From Candidatus Methylopumilus universalis (GTDB taxonomy: Bacteria; Pseudomonadota; Gammaproteobacteria; Burkholderiales; Methylophilaceae): a stretch of 64,000 bases of DNA. The notes under the pieces were generated by a model. The model was given only the letters and a program-made list of their open reading frames with translations, had not been told where the DNA came from and did not search any database. Below are positions 1 through 9,684 of the stretch, piece after piece. Position numbers and translations under genes: made by a program. The first letter of the stretch is position 1; every line of letters begins with the position of its first letter. The stretch covers positions 308,213-372,212 of the forward strand of contig CAMCXI010000001.1 in the NCBI GenBank assembly GCA_945883335.1, in the 5' to 3' direction.

Positions 1-1
1 G

Positions 2-922
2 AAAAAGCGCCCAACAGCGGTGAATGAGTTGCAAGCAGCGGCGGCCGTTGGCCAAATGGGCTTAGTGCAAATGTATGAGTCGTGCTTTGCACAGCATTCA
101 TTACACACGGCGCAAGTTTTACTGACGCACGATGATTTGGCTGACCGTAAACGCTACCTCAATGCGCGCAGTACATTGCGTACCCTGCTCGATTTGGGTG
201 TAATCCCTATCATTAATGAGAATGATACCGTTGTTACAGATGAGATTCGTTTTGGGGATAACGATACCTTAGCTTCATTGGTAGCGAATCTAATCGAAGC
301 GGATGCTTTAGTGATTTTGACTGACCAAGCAGGCCTTTATTCGGCTGACCCACGTAAAAATCCTGATGCTAAGTTTATTCAGCATGCCAGAGCCGGTGAT
401 GAGGTGTTGGAGCAAATGGCGGGTGGTGCTGGCAGTAGCGTTGGTACAGGCGGTATGTTGACTAAGATTTTGGCGGCTAAGCGTGCAGCGCGAAGTGGCG
501 CACATACAATTATTGCTTCTGGTCGTGAAAAAGAAGTACTTATTAAGTTGGCTTCTGGCCAAGTTATAGGCACGCATCTTCATACAGAACAAGGCAAAAT
601 GCTTGCTAAGAAGCAGTGGATGGCAGACCATTTGCGCGTCTCTGGCCAATTAAAACTCGATGCTGGTGCAGTGAAAGTATTGCGGACTGACGGCAAAAGT
701 TTATTGCCTGTTGGCGTGGTGGCAATTGATGGCAGTTTTGAACGTGGCGATGTTGTGGCTTGTTTAGATGAACAGGGCAAAGAAATCGCCCGTGGATTAG
801 TGAACTATTCTTCAGCTGAAACAGCAAGAATTTTGCGTCAGCCGAGCACTGAGATTGTATCCATTTTGGGTTATGTGGATGAAGCGGAATTGATTCACAG
901 AGATAACCTTATTCTTTTGTAA
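2..922 (+). CDS. proB: Glutamate 5-kinase (5' truncated by window edge)
   Basis: Catalyses ATP-dependent phosphorylation of glutamate, the first step of proline synthesis, in the cytoplasm. The frame is open from base 2 with no start, so the N-terminal part lies outside the window; about 306 residues are present. The amino-acid-kinase core is recognisable from [22 protein letters not shown] (substrate and metal site) and GTGGMLTKI. The last ~100 residues, from about KQWMADHL onward, fit the C-terminal PUA domain typical of bacterial ProB. It ends 27 bp before purE. In many betaproteobacteria proB follows obgE and rpmA, which would lie upstream of this window; that is expectation, not seen here. 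Confidence 0.95.
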   Translation, partial: KKRPTAVNELQAAAAVGQMGLVQMYESCFAQHSLHTAQVLLTHDDLADRKRYLNARSTLRTLLDLGVIPIINENDTVVTDEIRFGDNDTLASLVANLIEADALVILTDQAGLYSADPRKNPDAKFIQHARAGDEVLEQMAGGAGSSVGTGGMLTKILAAKRAARSGAHTIIASGREKEVLIKLASGQVIGTHLHTEQGKMLAKKQWMADHLRVSGQLKLDAGAVKVLRTDGKSLLPVGVVAIDGSFERGDVVACLDEQGKEIARGLVNYSSAETARILRQPSTEIVSILGYVDEAELIHRDNLILL

Positions 923-949
923 GATTTACATTTAAGTACTGGGACAACC

Positions 950-1450
950 ATGACTAAAACATCACCAAAAGTAGCCATTATTATGGGTTCGGACAGTGAC
1001 TGGCCAACCATGAAATTGGCCGCGCAAATGCTGGCAGATTTCGGTGTGCCTTATGAAGCGCAAGTAGTTTCTGCGCATCGCACACCAGACTTGATGTTTG
1101 AATTTGCCGAGACGGCTATCGCCAAAGACATTCAAGTGATTATTGCTGGTGCGGGCGGCGCTGCGCATTTGCCAGGTATGGTTGCAGCTAAGACGACATT
1201 GCCTGTATTGGGCGTTCCTGTTGCGAGTAAACACTTACATGGTAACGACTCGTTACTCTCTATTGTGCAAATGCCTAAAGGCATTCCAGTGGCTACTTTT
1301 GCTATTGGTGAAGCAGGCGCAATGAATGCTGGCTTGTTTGCAGTGTCAATTTTAGCGAATAGCGATGCAGGCTTAGCTAAGAAACTACAAGATTTTCGTG
1401 CAGCACAAACCGCAAAAGTATTGAACATGACATTAACGGAGCAGCCTTGA
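950..1450 (+). CDS. purE: N5-carboxyaminoimidazole ribonucleotide mutase
   Basis: Converts N5-CAIR to CAIR in de novo purine synthesis. The 166-residue protein has the class I PurE signatures: GSDSDWPTM near residue 15 (phosphate binding), SAHRTPD with the conserved active-site His, and [12 protein letters not shown]. Length is normal for a stand-alone PurE. The ATG lies behind a GGGA ribosome-binding stretch. Its stop codon overlaps the TTG start of purK by four bases, so the two are translationally coupled and act on consecutive intermediates. Confidence 0.97.
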   Translation: MTKTSPKVAIIMGSDSDWPTMKLAAQMLADFGVPYEAQVVSAHRTPDLMFEFAETAIAKDIQVIIAGAGGAAHLPGMVAAKTTLPVLGVPVASKHLHGNDSLLSIVQMPKGIPVATFAIGEAGAMNAGLFAVSILANSDAGLAKKLQDFRAAQTAKVLNMTLTEQP

Positions 1451-2586
1451 GTTCTCATATCATCCTTCCTCCAGCAATGCTTGGCATGTTGGGCGGCGGC
1501 CAGCTTGGTCGCTTTTTTGTGATTGCTGCACATGAAATGGGCTACCGCGTTACCGTGCTAGATCCAGATAAAAATAGCCCCGCAGGCAAAATTGCTGATG
1601 TGCATTTATGTGCTGATTATGATGACGCTGCCGCATTAAAAACCATGGCAGAAACTTGCCAAGCGATTACTACCGAGTTTGAAAACGTTCCAGCAAGTAC
1701 ATTAGAAACATTGGCGCAGACACGCACTGTTCGTCCATCTGCCAAAGCCATTTCTATAGCGCAACATCGCGTATTAGAAAAACAATTTATTCGAGATGCA
1801 GGCATCCCGGTTGCCTCATTTGTCGTGGTGAATGCAGCATCAGATTTGCCGGCAGATACTAATGCAATTTACCCGGCCATTTTAAAAGTGGCGCGTTTCG
1901 GCTATGACGGCAAAGGCCAAGCGCGTGTTGCTAACCAAGCCCAAGCGCAAGCTGCATTTGAAGCGTTTAAAGGTGAGCAATGCGTATTAGAAAAAATGTT
2001 GAGTTTGGACTACGAGGTGTCAGTGGTGTTAGCTCGCGATGCACAAGGAAATGTTGCTCCTTATCCATTGGCTGAGAATAGCCACTTAAATGGCATTTTA
2101 GATGTTAGCATCGTGCCAGCGCGCACGCCAAAAGCCACTCAAGACCAAGCGCGTCAATTGGCGATTAGGATTGCTGAGAAGTTGGAGTACGTTGGTGTGC
2201 TAGCAGTTGAGTTTTTTGTGAGCAATGGCGAATTGCTTGCGAATGAAATGGCTCCGCGTCCTCATAACTCAGGTCATTACACTATTGATGCGAATGTGAC
2301 CAATCAATTTGAGCAACAATTGCGTGCTTTAGTTGGTTTACCTTTGGGCGACAGTCGTTTGCATAGTCAGGCAGTGATGGTCAATATTCTTGGCGACATT
2401 TGGAAAAATGGTACTGAGCCTGCTTGGGATAAGGTTTTCGCCAGGCCAGAGCTAAAGCTCCATTTGTATGGCAAGCATGAGCCACGCCCCGGGCGTAAGA
2501 TGGGCCACTATACTGTCATTGGTGCAGATCAAGAAACGGTGATTGTGAATGCAATCAAAGCCCGTGAACAGTTAGGCATTGGTTAA
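1447..2586 (+). CDS. purK: N5-carboxyaminoimidazole ribonucleotide synthase
   Basis: ATP-grasp enzyme that carboxylates AIR with bicarbonate to give N5-CAIR, the substrate of PurE encoded just upstream. The 379 residues start [17 protein letters not shown], the N-terminal fold typical of PurK, followed by the ATP-grasp region ([15 protein letters not shown]) and the catalytic stretch [16 protein letters not shown]. The chosen start is TTG at 1447, overlapping the purE stop (TTGA). An in-frame ATG eleven codons later is possible but would remove part of the N-terminal strand. The gene is followed by a terminator. Confidence 0.96.
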   Translation: MSSHIILPPAMLGMLGGGQLGRFFVIAAHEMGYRVTVLDPDKNSPAGKIADVHLCADYDDAAALKTMAETCQAITTEFENVPASTLETLAQTRTVRPSAKAISIAQHRVLEKQFIRDAGIPVASFVVVNAASDLPADTNAIYPAILKVARFGYDGKGQARVANQAQAQAAFEAFKGEQCVLEKMLSLDYEVSVVLARDAQGNVAPYPLAENSHLNGILDVSIVPARTPKATQDQARQLAIRIAEKLEYVGVLAVEFFVSNGELLANEMAPRPHNSGHYTIDANVTNQFEQQLRALVGLPLGDSRLHSQAVMVNILGDIWKNGTEPAWDKVFARPELKLHLYGKHEPRPGRKMGHYTVIGADQETVIVNAIKAREQLGIG

Positions 2587-2610
2587 TTTAAAACTTCGAG
2601 TGATAGACAA

Positions 2611-2641
2611 TAAAAAAGCCGAACATTAAGCTCGGCTTTTT
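2611..2641. terminator. Bidirectional terminator between purK and rpsT
   Basis: A seven-base stem (AAGCCGA / TCGGCTT) with A-runs on the left and T-runs on the right sits between the convergent genes purK and rpsT. It can act as an intrinsic terminator in both directions. Confidence 0.85.
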
Positions 2642-2669
2642 CGTTTGGTGCTCATTAAAACAAGACTGA

Positions 2670-2933
2670 TTAAGCCATTGCCTTAATTGAAGCGTTCAAA
2701 CGGCTCTTATGACGAGCAGCTTTATTCTTGTGAATAATGTTCTTGTCTGCAATGCGATCAATAACGCTCACATTTTCAGAGTATGCAGCTTGAGCAGCAC
2801 CTTTGTCACCAGCTTCTACCGCTTTAATGATCTTTTTGATCGCGGTGCGCAAAGTAGAACGCAAGCTGGCGTTATGGGCGCGTTGCTTAACTGCCTGACG
2901 AGCACGTTTTCTTGCCTGCGCGGTATTAGCCAT
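2670..2933 (-). CDS. rpsT: 30S ribosomal protein S20
   Basis: Primary 16S rRNA-binding protein of the small subunit. The 87-residue, Ala/Lys/Arg-rich sequence begins [13 protein letters not shown] and contains [14 protein letters not shown] and [10 protein letters not shown], all diagnostic of S20. Normal length. It is monocistronic on the minus strand, divergent from murJ, with its own promoter upstream and a shared terminator downstream. Confidence 0.98.
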   Translation of the reverse strand: MANTAQARKRARQAVKQRAHNASLRSTLRTAIKKIIKAVEAGDKGAAQAAYSENVSVIDRIADKNIIHKNKAARHKSRLNASIKAMA

Positions 2934-2967
2934 GAATTTTCCTAATTAACAAAATACGAAGCCGAAC

Positions 2968-2996
2968 ATCTTATCGCTTTATTCAGCCTTTTGCAA
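2968..2996 (-). promoter_or_regulatory. Sigma-70-type promoter of rpsT
   Basis: Read on the minus strand, TTGCAA (2991-2996) and TAAGAT (2968-2973) are separated by 17 bp, close to the sigma-70 consensus, 35 bp upstream of the rpsT start codon. Assignment is by pattern only. Confidence 0.6.
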
Positions 2997-3154
2997 GATA
3001 TTGTCAGTGTTAAATTACGCTTATTTGCAATAATATCCCTGTTAATGATTTGCTTGGAAGCAGCTTGTAAGCAATTGCGTTCGGGGGTTTAGCCTGGCTC
3101 ATGCTAAAATCTATATTAATTTCAACAGTATTTTACAGGACAACATACGCACGC

Positions 3155-4693
3155 ATGAATCTGCTTAAAGCACTTGCCACCGTTGGGAGCATGACATTTC
3201 TCTCACGCATCTTGGGCTTCGTTCGCGACACCTTGATCGCGCGCGTGTTTGGCGCTGGCGTTGAGACCGACGCTTTTTTTGTTGCGTTTAAAATTCCTAA
3301 TCTGTTGCGTCGTATTTCAGCTGAAGGTGCATTCTCGCAAGCTTTTGTGCCGATTTTGGCTGAATACAAAAAGCAGCGCAGTGTTGATGAAACTAAAGCG
3401 TTGATAAACCATGTCGCGACTTTGCTTGGCCTGTTTTTGGTGGTCATTACCATTTTAGGTATGCTCGCTGCGCCTTGGGTAGTGCAAGTTAGTGCGCCAG
3501 GCTTTGCCGCAGATAAAGCAAAATTCGATTTAACAGTTGATTTACTTCGTATTACTTTTCCTTATATTTTCTTTATTTCATTAGTGTCGCTCGCTGGCGG
3601 CGTGCTTAATACTTACGGAAATTTTAGTGTGCCTGCCATGACGCCTGTTTGGCTGAATCTTTCATTTATTGCCGCAGTCTTGTTTGTTGCCCCATATTTT
3701 GACCACTCCGTGATGGTACTTGGCTGGGCCGTGTTTGCTGGCGGGGTTGCTCAGTTGATTTATCAGCTCCCATATCTTCGCAAGCTAGGCTTATTGCCAA
3801 TGTTTGAGATTAACCTCAAAGATGAGGGTGTTTGGCGCATCCTTAAGCTCATGGGTCCGGCGATTTTTGGGGTTTCTATCGCGCAAACCTCACTTCTTAT
3901 TAACACAATTTTTGCATCATTCTTGGCAACAGGTAGCGTTTCTTGGCTTTATTACGCTGACCGTTTAATGGAATTTCCTACGGGTGTTTTGGGTGTGGCG
4001 CTTGGTACTATTCTGTTGCCTAGCTTAGCTAAAAGTTATGCGGATAAAGCCGATGGTGAATATTCTCAGCTCTTGGATTGGGGTTTGCGCCTTACATTCA
4101 TCCTTGCACTGCCAGCAGCGGTCGCTTTGGCGGTACTTTCCGTGCCTTTAGTGACGGGCTTATTTCACTACGGTGCATTTAGTGCGTTAGACGTGGAAAT
4201 GACTCGTCAAGCTTTGATGGCGTATAGCCTTGGCTTGCTTGGGCTTATTTTAGTGAAGGTGCTTGCTCCTGCGTTTTACTCACGTCAAAACATCAAAACA
4301 CCAGTCAAAATTGCCTTATTTACCTTGGCATCAACACAGCTCATGAATTTAGCCTTTATCGGACCATTTAAGCACGCCGGCTTGGCGCTGGCGATTAGCC
4401 TAGGTGCTTGCATGAACGCCGGTCTGCTCTATTTTTATTTGCGTAAAGCAGGGGTGTTTAAGCCGCAAGCAGGCTGGTATGCCTTTATGGCAAAACTTGC
4501 ATTTGCCGTCAGCGCGATGGCGCTTGTTTTACATTTTGCCGCAGGGTCTGATGCCACTTGGATGGCGTATAAATTAGTACCGAAATTAGTGCATTTGTTG
4601 ATTTTGCTTGTGCTGGGCTCGGTCACTTATTTCTTTGTACTTTGGGCATTGGGCATTCGCGTGAAAGACTTTATGAAGCGCACTGTTATCTAG
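3155..4693 (+). CDS. murJ: Lipid II flippase MurJ
   Basis: Inner-membrane MOP-superfamily transporter that flips lipid II for peptidoglycan synthesis. The protein begins [18 protein letters not shown] and continues [15 protein letters not shown] and [16 protein letters not shown], the strongly conserved MurJ N-terminus, then runs through about fourteen hydrophobic segments (512 residues, normal length). An upstream in-frame ATG at 3101 would add 18 residues not found in the family, so 3155 is preferred. The gene is followed by ribF, four bases after its stop, in the conserved murJ-ribF-ileS-lspA order. Confidence 0.95.
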   Translation: MNLLKALATVGSMTFLSRILGFVRDTLIARVFGAGVETDAFFVAFKIPNLLRRISAEGAFSQAFVPILAEYKKQRSVDETKALINHVATLLGLFLVVITILGMLAAPWVVQVSAPGFAADKAKFDLTVDLLRITFPYIFFISLVSLAGGVLNTYGNFSVPAMTPVWLNLSFIAAVLFVAPYFDHSVMVLGWAVFAGGVAQLIYQLPYLRKLGLLPMFEINLKDEGVWRILKLMGPAIFGVSIAQTSLLINTIFASFLATGSVSWLYYADRLMEFPTGVLGVALGTILLPSLAKSYADKADGEYSQLLDWGLRLTFILALPAAVALAVLSVPLVTGLFHYGAFSALDVEMTRQALMAYSLGLLGLILVKVLAPAFYSRQNIKTPVKIALFTLASTQLMNLAFIGPFKHAGLALAISLGACMNAGLLYFYLRKAGVFKPQAGWYAFMAKLAFAVSAMALVLHFAAGSDATWMAYKLVPKLVHLLILLVLGSVTYFFVLWALGIRVKDFMKRTVI

Positions 4694-4697
4694 TTCT

Positions 4698-5618
4698 ATG
4701 CAAATCCTTAGACATTTCCCAAGTGATAGTAGTCAGCCATGCGCATTGGCGATAGGCAATTTTGATGGCGTGCATTTAGGGCATCAAGCTTTGCTCAAAG
4801 AGCTTAAAGCAGTTGCAAGTGCACAATCATTGCAAATTGCAGTGATGACATTTGAACCTCATCCACGCGAGTTTTTCTCACCAGAAAAAGCGCCAGCAAG
4901 GCTAACCTCATTAAGAGAAAAGTTAGAGCGATTTTCAGATGATGGCGTTGATGTTGTTTATCTATGCCGATTTAATCAGCGCTTTGCAAGCTTGAGTAGT
5001 GAAGCTTTTATCAACTATATTTTGATTAAATCGCTCAATGCTAAAACTGTTTTAGTGGGCGAAGATTTTAGATTTGGTGCGGGTCGCCGTGGCGGCGTTG
5101 TTGATATTGCCAATGCAGGCTTAAATCTCATCAGCCTGCCGCAAGTCAATTTAAGTGATGCCGATGTACAAGTGCTTGGTGATAGCGAGCGTGTTTCAAG
5201 TACTCGCGTGAGAAGTGCGCTTGCGGCAGGTCAGCTTAATGTCGCTAAAAATCTACTCGGCCGCCCTTATAGCATTAGTGGCAAAGTGATACATGGAGCG
5301 CAGTTGGGGAGAAAACTGGGATTTCCAACAGCAAATGTGCATATGCGGCATGAACGACCTGCCTTAACGGGCGTGTATGCAGTAAAATTAGACGGATTAA
5401 ATGGCGTGGCCAATTTAGGCGTGAGGCCAACCATTTCTGGTGTACCTAAGTTATTGTTGGAAGTGCACTTATTTGACTTTGATGGAGATTTATACGACAA
5501 GCATGTGCATGTCGAGTTTTTCCACAAAGTGAGAGATGAAATGAAATTTGATGGTTTGGATGCATTAAAAGCCCAAATCGCAAAAGATGCCCAAGTGGCG
5601 CGCCATTTTTTCAAATAA
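4698..5618 (+). CDS. ribF: Bifunctional riboflavin kinase / FAD synthetase
   Basis: Makes FMN from riboflavin and FAD from FMN. The 306 residues have the N-terminal adenylyltransferase domain with GNFDGVHLGHQALL (a HxGH-type nucleotidyltransferase motif) and SSTRVRSALAAG, followed from about residue 185 by the riboflavin kinase domain with GRPYSISGKV and GRKLGFPTANV. Length and domain order are normal. It lies in the murJ-ribF-ileS-lspA run. Confidence 0.97.
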   Translation: MQILRHFPSDSSQPCALAIGNFDGVHLGHQALLKELKAVASAQSLQIAVMTFEPHPREFFSPEKAPARLTSLREKLERFSDDGVDVVYLCRFNQRFASLSSEAFINYILIKSLNAKTVLVGEDFRFGAGRRGGVVDIANAGLNLISLPQVNLSDADVQVLGDSERVSSTRVRSALAAGQLNVAKNLLGRPYSISGKVIHGAQLGRKLGFPTANVHMRHERPALTGVYAVKLDGLNGVANLGVRPTISGVPKLLLEVHLFDFDGDLYDKHVHVEFFHKVRDEMKFDGLDALKAQIAKDAQVARHFFK

Positions 5619-5656
5619 AATTTAGATAATTAAAAGCAAAAGACCGAAAGTTTGTA

Positions 5657-8479
5657 ATGACTGAAGATTCAAAACAAGACTCGAAATATAAGCTCAATCT
5701 GCCCGAGACCAGTTTTCCTATGCGGGGCGACTTGGCTAAGCGTGAGCCTGCTTGGCTTAAGGAATGGCAAGATAAAAAGCTTTATCAGCGTATTCGCAAA
5801 GCTCGCGCTGGAGCTAAAAAATTCATTTTGCATGATGGCCCTCCCTACGCAAACGGCGATATTCATATTGGTCATGCGGTTAATAAAATTTTAAAAGACA
5901 TTATCGTTAAATCTAAAGCCATGAGTGGCTTTGATGCCCCTTATGTGCCTGGCTGGGATTGCCATGGCTTGCCGATTGAGCTCGTGGTTGAAAAAACTCA
6001 CGGCAAAGAAATCGCACCAGCTAAATTCCGTGAGCTTTGCCGCGAATATGCAAAAGAACAAGTCGAGCGCCAAAAGAAAGACTTCGTGCGTTTGGGCGTG
6101 TTTGGCGATTGGGATAATCCTTACCTCACGATGGACTTTAAAACCGAAGCCGACATCATGCGCGCTTTGGGCGATATCTATAAAAATGGCTATTTATACC
6201 AAGGCAGTAAGCCTGTGCATTGGTGTGTTGATTGCGGCTCTGCATTGGCAGAGGCGGAAGTTGAATATGAAGATGTGAACTCACCTGCCATTGATGTGGG
6301 CTTTAAAGTGTCATGCAATAAGCCTGAATTAAACAAAGCGTTTGGCGTTGATATCTCAGATGATATTTTTGCTGTGATTTGGACAACGACGCCGTGGACA
6401 TTACCTGCCAACCAATCCGTGAGTGTGCATCCTGAGTTGGATTACGACCTCATTCAAACCAGCAAAGGTTTGTTAATTCTTGGCCATGACTTGGCGCAAG
6501 CGACATTAACTCGCTATGGTGAAGAGGGTGCTAAAACAATCGCTTCATGCAAAGGCTCTGCCTTAAATGGCATTCAGTTAAAACATCCATTTGACGAGCG
6601 TTTTGTTCCTTTCATCTGTGGTGAACATGTCACAACCGATGCAGGTACAGGCTTAGTCCATACCGCGGCTGCGCATGGTAACGATGACTGGTTAGTCATG
6701 CGAGCTAACTTCCCGCAAGAAAAACCACGAGTCTTGATTGGTGCGGATGGTAAATTCTTCACTAGCAATTTGGTTGAGCTTGACGCAATTCGCGGTTTAA
6801 GCCGCCAAGATGCGAATAAGGTGATTTTAGGTTTGATGCAAGAGAGTGGTGCTTTAATTGCAAGTGCTCGTTTAAACCACAGCTTCCCACATTGTTGGCG
6901 CCATAAAACGCCACTCATGCAGTTGGCGACACACCAATGGTTTATTGGGATGAACGAAACAGATGCATCAGGTAAAAGTTTGCGTGAGTATGCCAATGAA
7001 GCTGTCGATGGAACTGAATTCTTCCCAAGTTGGGGGCGTGCGCGTTTGGAGGCGATGATTAAAAACCGTCCTGATTGGTGCGTTTCACGCCAGCGCAATT
7101 GGGGCGTTCCAATGCCATTGTTTGTGCATAAAGAAACTGGCGCGCCACATCCGAAAACAGCTGAGTTACTCGAGCAAGCCGCTTTGCTGACAGAGCAAAC
7201 TGGCGTTGAAGCTTGGTTTAGTTTAGATGCCGCTGCTTTCTTGGCGAAACATGCACCAGAAAATGCAGACCAATACAAGAAAGTAACCGACACATTAGAC
7301 GTTTGGTTTGATTCAGGATCTACCCATGCGGCGGTTCTTAAGCGTCGTCCTGAATTACAACACCCCGCCGATTTGTATTTGGAAGGTTCAGACCAACATC
7401 GTGGTTGGTTCCAAAGCTCGCTTTTAACAGGTTGTGCGATTGATGGCAGAGCCCCTTATGAAGCTTTGCTCACGCATGGTTTTGTGGTGGATGGCGCTGG
7501 TCACAAAATGAGTAAGTCCAAAGGTAACGTAGTTGCGCCACAAAAGGTGATGGACACTTATGGCGCGGATATCTTACGTTTGTGGGTAGCATCGACTGAT
7601 TACTCAGGCGAGTTGACAATTTCTGATGAAATTCTCAAGCGCGTGGCTGAAAGCTATCGCCGTATTCGTAATACCTTACGTTTCTTATTGGCAAATTTGG
7701 CTGACTTTGACGCGAGCAAAGATTTATTACCAGTAGATCAGTGGTTGGAAATCGACCGCTACGCGCTAGTGCTCACAGAGAAATTACAAACAGAAGTGTT
7801 GGCGGATTTTGACCGTTATGAATTCCATTTGGCGGTGCAAAAATTTGTGGGCTTCTGCTCTGAAGATTTAGGTAGCTTCTATTTAGACATTCTCAAAGAC
7901 CGTCTCTATACCACGGGTGAAAACTCACACGCTCGTCGTGCTGCGCAAAGCGCCTTGTATCACATCACCCAAACCATGATGCGTTTGATGGCGCCTATCT
8001 TGAGCTTTACAGCTAACGAGATTTGGCAAACATTGGGCTTGGATAAAGAGGCGACGGTATTTGAAGAGCTTTGGTATGAATTGCCAACGCATGGTTTGAG
8101 CAATTCCCAAATCACCGACTGGCAAAATATTATCGAAGTGCGTGCGCTAGCCAATAAAGCGATTGAAGAAAAACGTGGCGCAGGCGAAGTAGGCTCATCA
8201 TTGCAGGCGGAAATCACCATTGCTGCTGATGGCGCCACTTACGACTCACTTGCTCGCATGCAAGATGCGCTACGTTTTGTGTTTATCACGTCTCAAGCCA
8301 TAGTGGAAAAACACGCTGGCTCAGATTTGACATTCAAAGTTGCGGCAAGCAGACACGCCAAATGCGACCGTTGCTGGCATTACCGTGAAGACGTCGGCGG
8401 AAATGTTGAACATCCGACAATTTGTGGTCGCTGCGTAAGTAATTTATTTGGTCAAGGTGAAAAACGTACTCATGCGTAA
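5657..8479 (+). CDS. ileS: Isoleucyl-tRNA synthetase
   Basis: Class I aminoacyl-tRNA synthetase charging tRNA-Ile. The 940-residue protein shows the HIGH motif as HIGHA within [15 protein letters not shown], a CP1 editing domain ([26 protein letters not shown]), the KMSKS motif in [10 protein letters not shown], and a C-terminal zinc finger CDRCW...CGRC. Length fits bacterial IleRS of the E. coli type. Its last eight bases overlap the likely lspA start, so the two are coupled, as in many proteobacteria. Confidence 0.98.
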   Translation: MTEDSKQDSKYKLNLPETSFPMRGDLAKREPAWLKEWQDKKLYQRIRKARAGAKKFILHDGPPYANGDIHIGHAVNKILKDIIVKSKAMSGFDAPYVPGWDCHGLPIELVVEKTHGKEIAPAKFRELCREYAKEQVERQKKDFVRLGVFGDWDNPYLTMDFKTEADIMRALGDIYKNGYLYQGSKPVHWCVDCGSALAEAEVEYEDVNSPAIDVGFKVSCNKPELNKAFGVDISDDIFAVIWTTTPWTLPANQSVSVHPELDYDLIQTSKGLLILGHDLAQATLTRYGEEGAKTIASCKGSALNGIQLKHPFDERFVPFICGEHVTTDAGTGLVHTAAAHGNDDWLVMRANFPQEKPRVLIGADGKFFTSNLVELDAIRGLSRQDANKVILGLMQESGALIASARLNHSFPHCWRHKTPLMQLATHQWFIGMNETDASGKSLREYANEAVDGTEFFPSWGRARLEAMIKNRPDWCVSRQRNWGVPMPLFVHKETGAPHPKTAELLEQAALLTEQTGVEAWFSLDAAAFLAKHAPENADQYKKVTDTLDVWFDSGSTHAAVLKRRPELQHPADLYLEGSDQHRGWFQSSLLTGCAIDGRAPYEALLTHGFVVDGAGHKMSKSKGNVVAPQKVMDTYGADILRLWVASTDYSGELTISDEILKRVAESYRRIRNTLRFLLANLADFDASKDLLPVDQWLEIDRYALVLTEKLQTEVLADFDRYEFHLAVQKFVGFCSEDLGSFYLDILKDRLYTTGENSHARRAAQSALYHITQTMMRLMAPILSFTANEIWQTLGLDKEATVFEELWYELPTHGLSNSQITDWQNIIEVRALANKAIEEKRGAGEVGSSLQAEITIAADGATYDSLARMQDALRFVFITSQAIVEKHAGSDLTFKVAASRHAKCDRCWHYREDVGGNVEHPTICGRCVSNLFGQGEKRTHA

Positions 8480-8936
8480 ATGGCTAAGCATTAGCGCGAT
8501 TGTGATTGTGATCGATGTTTATACCAAGCATCTTATTCAGCAAGCATTTCAGTATGGCGAGCATTTACAAATCGCTTCGTTTTTTGACTTGGTGCGCTTT
8601 CATAACGAAGGCGCGGCGTTTAGCTTTTTAGCGAGCCAAGGCGGTTGGCAGCATTTCTTTTTTACGGGCATTGCAATTGTGGCTTCAGCCGTGATTGTTT
8701 ATCTGCTTCATAAAAATGCTGAGCAAAAGCTGTTTTGTTTTGCGCTCGCTTTGGTATTAGGCGGGGCATTAGGGAATCTATACGACAGGCTCACCTTGGG
8801 CTATGTGGTGGACTTCTTGCTCTTTCACTATCACGGCTACGACTATTATTGGCCTGCCTTTAATGTGGCCGACTCAGCGATCACGGGTGGGGTTGCCTTG
8901 CTCTTGCTTGATAGTTTTAAGAAGCCACGTATATAA
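8472..8936 (+). CDS. lspA: Lipoprotein signal peptidase (SPase II)
   Basis: Inner-membrane aspartyl protease that cleaves prolipoprotein signal peptides. The sequence has the family blocks [37 protein letters not shown] and FNVADSAIT; the Asp of VVDFL and of NVADS are the catalytic pair. Four transmembrane segments are evident. The start is placed at ATG 8472 (MRKWLSI), overlapping the ileS stop; an upstream in-frame start at 8448 would only add residues inside ileS. About 154 residues. Confidence 0.95.
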   Translation: MRKWLSISAIVIVIDVYTKHLIQQAFQYGEHLQIASFFDLVRFHNEGAAFSFLASQGGWQHFFFTGIAIVASAVIVYLLHKNAEQKLFCFALALVLGGALGNLYDRLTLGYVVDFLLFHYHGYDYYWPAFNVADSAITGGVALLLLDSFKKPRI

Positions 8937-8943
8937 TCAAAAA

Positions 8944-9321
8944 ATGTTTAAACGTAGCCTACATAGATTTACCAGCTGGATTGCCATTTGTGCCATCCTG
9001 ATGGCATCTTTTGCGCCTACGATTTCGCATGCCAAGGCATTAAATGACATTCAGGGTTCAGAAAAGATTTGTACTGCGCAAGGCGTAAAAGAAATCCCTT
9101 CAAGCCCTGCTTCTCCTGTTGATCAGCACTCTGCAATTCATTTGCAGCACTGTTCTTATTGTTCACTGGCTTCATATAAGACTTACCTGCCATCAGGCAA
9201 TATTCAAATAGGTTCTCTTGCTATCCCTTCATATTCACAATTTTTTACTGAATATGAAACCCCTGTTCTACAAGCGTACTTCCAGTCTTCACACCCTCCC
9301 CAAGCACCACCTGCAATTTAA
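8944..9321 (+). CDS. DUF2946-like exported protein of a copper-associated cluster
   Basis: A 125-residue protein with an N-terminal hydrophobic segment ending SHAKA (signal peptide or anchor), a central HCSYC motif and a C-terminal HPPQAPP. This arrangement of a Cys/His pair and a terminal PQAPP is what I recall of DUF2946, a family found beside copper TonB receptors and copper-handling genes. The biochemical role is not known; the Cys/His motif suggests metal contact. It starts seven bases after lspA and lies upstream of an HTH regulator and an OprC-like receptor. Confidence 0.6.
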   Translation: MFKRSLHRFTSWIAICAILMASFAPTISHAKALNDIQGSEKICTAQGVKEIPSSPASPVDQHSAIHLQHCSYCSLASYKTYLPSGNIQIGSLAIPSYSQFFTEYETPVLQAYFQSSHPPQAPPAI

Positions 9322-9409
9322 ATCTAAGTAGTTTTGATTGATGCGTAAGCGCTTCACTGCGCCTATGAATTAACGCATTGTGTTTTTAGATTTTAGATTG
9401 AGGTTCCTA

Positions 9410-9670
9410 ATGATTCACTTACAAATTAAAGAGCTGATTGCGGCAAAAGCTGCGCAATGGGGCCGCCGCATTACTTTGCTTGAAGTAGCTAACGCCACAG
9501 GCATTAGCCGTATGACACTTAATCGCATGATGCGCCATCAAGGGTATAACACCGTTACCGATCATCTTGACAAGCTTTGTTCTTATTTCGAATGTGATTT
9601 GAATGAGTTGGTGAGGTATGTGCCAAGCGCAACAGCATCTAATGATAAGCACGCGACATTAATCGCTTAA
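9410..9670 (+). CDS. Small XRE-type HTH regulator
   Basis: An 86-residue protein containing a helix-turn-helix of the Cro/XRE type: ITLLEVANATGISRMTLNRMMRHQGYNTVTDHLDKLCSYFECDLNELVRYVP. The motif covers nearly the whole protein, so there is no separate sensor domain. An in-frame upstream start at 9380 exists, but ATG 9410 behind AGGTT is more natural. It sits 14 bp before the TonB-dependent receptor gene and may regulate it; that is inference from position. Confidence 0.7.
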   Translation: MIHLQIKELIAAKAAQWGRRITLLEVANATGISRMTLNRMMRHQGYNTVTDHLDKLCSYFECDLNELVRYVPSATASNDKHATLIA

Positions 9671-9684
9671 GCAAAGAAATTAAT

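Noticed and set aside
6574..7293. 239-codon minus-strand ORF inside ileS
   Set aside because: Antisense to a well-conserved synthetase gene; a codon-bias shadow.
8803..8943. Upstream extension of the DUF2946-like gene to 8803
   Set aside because: It would overlap the conserved C-terminal part of lspA in another frame; the ATG at 8944 begins a proper signal sequence.
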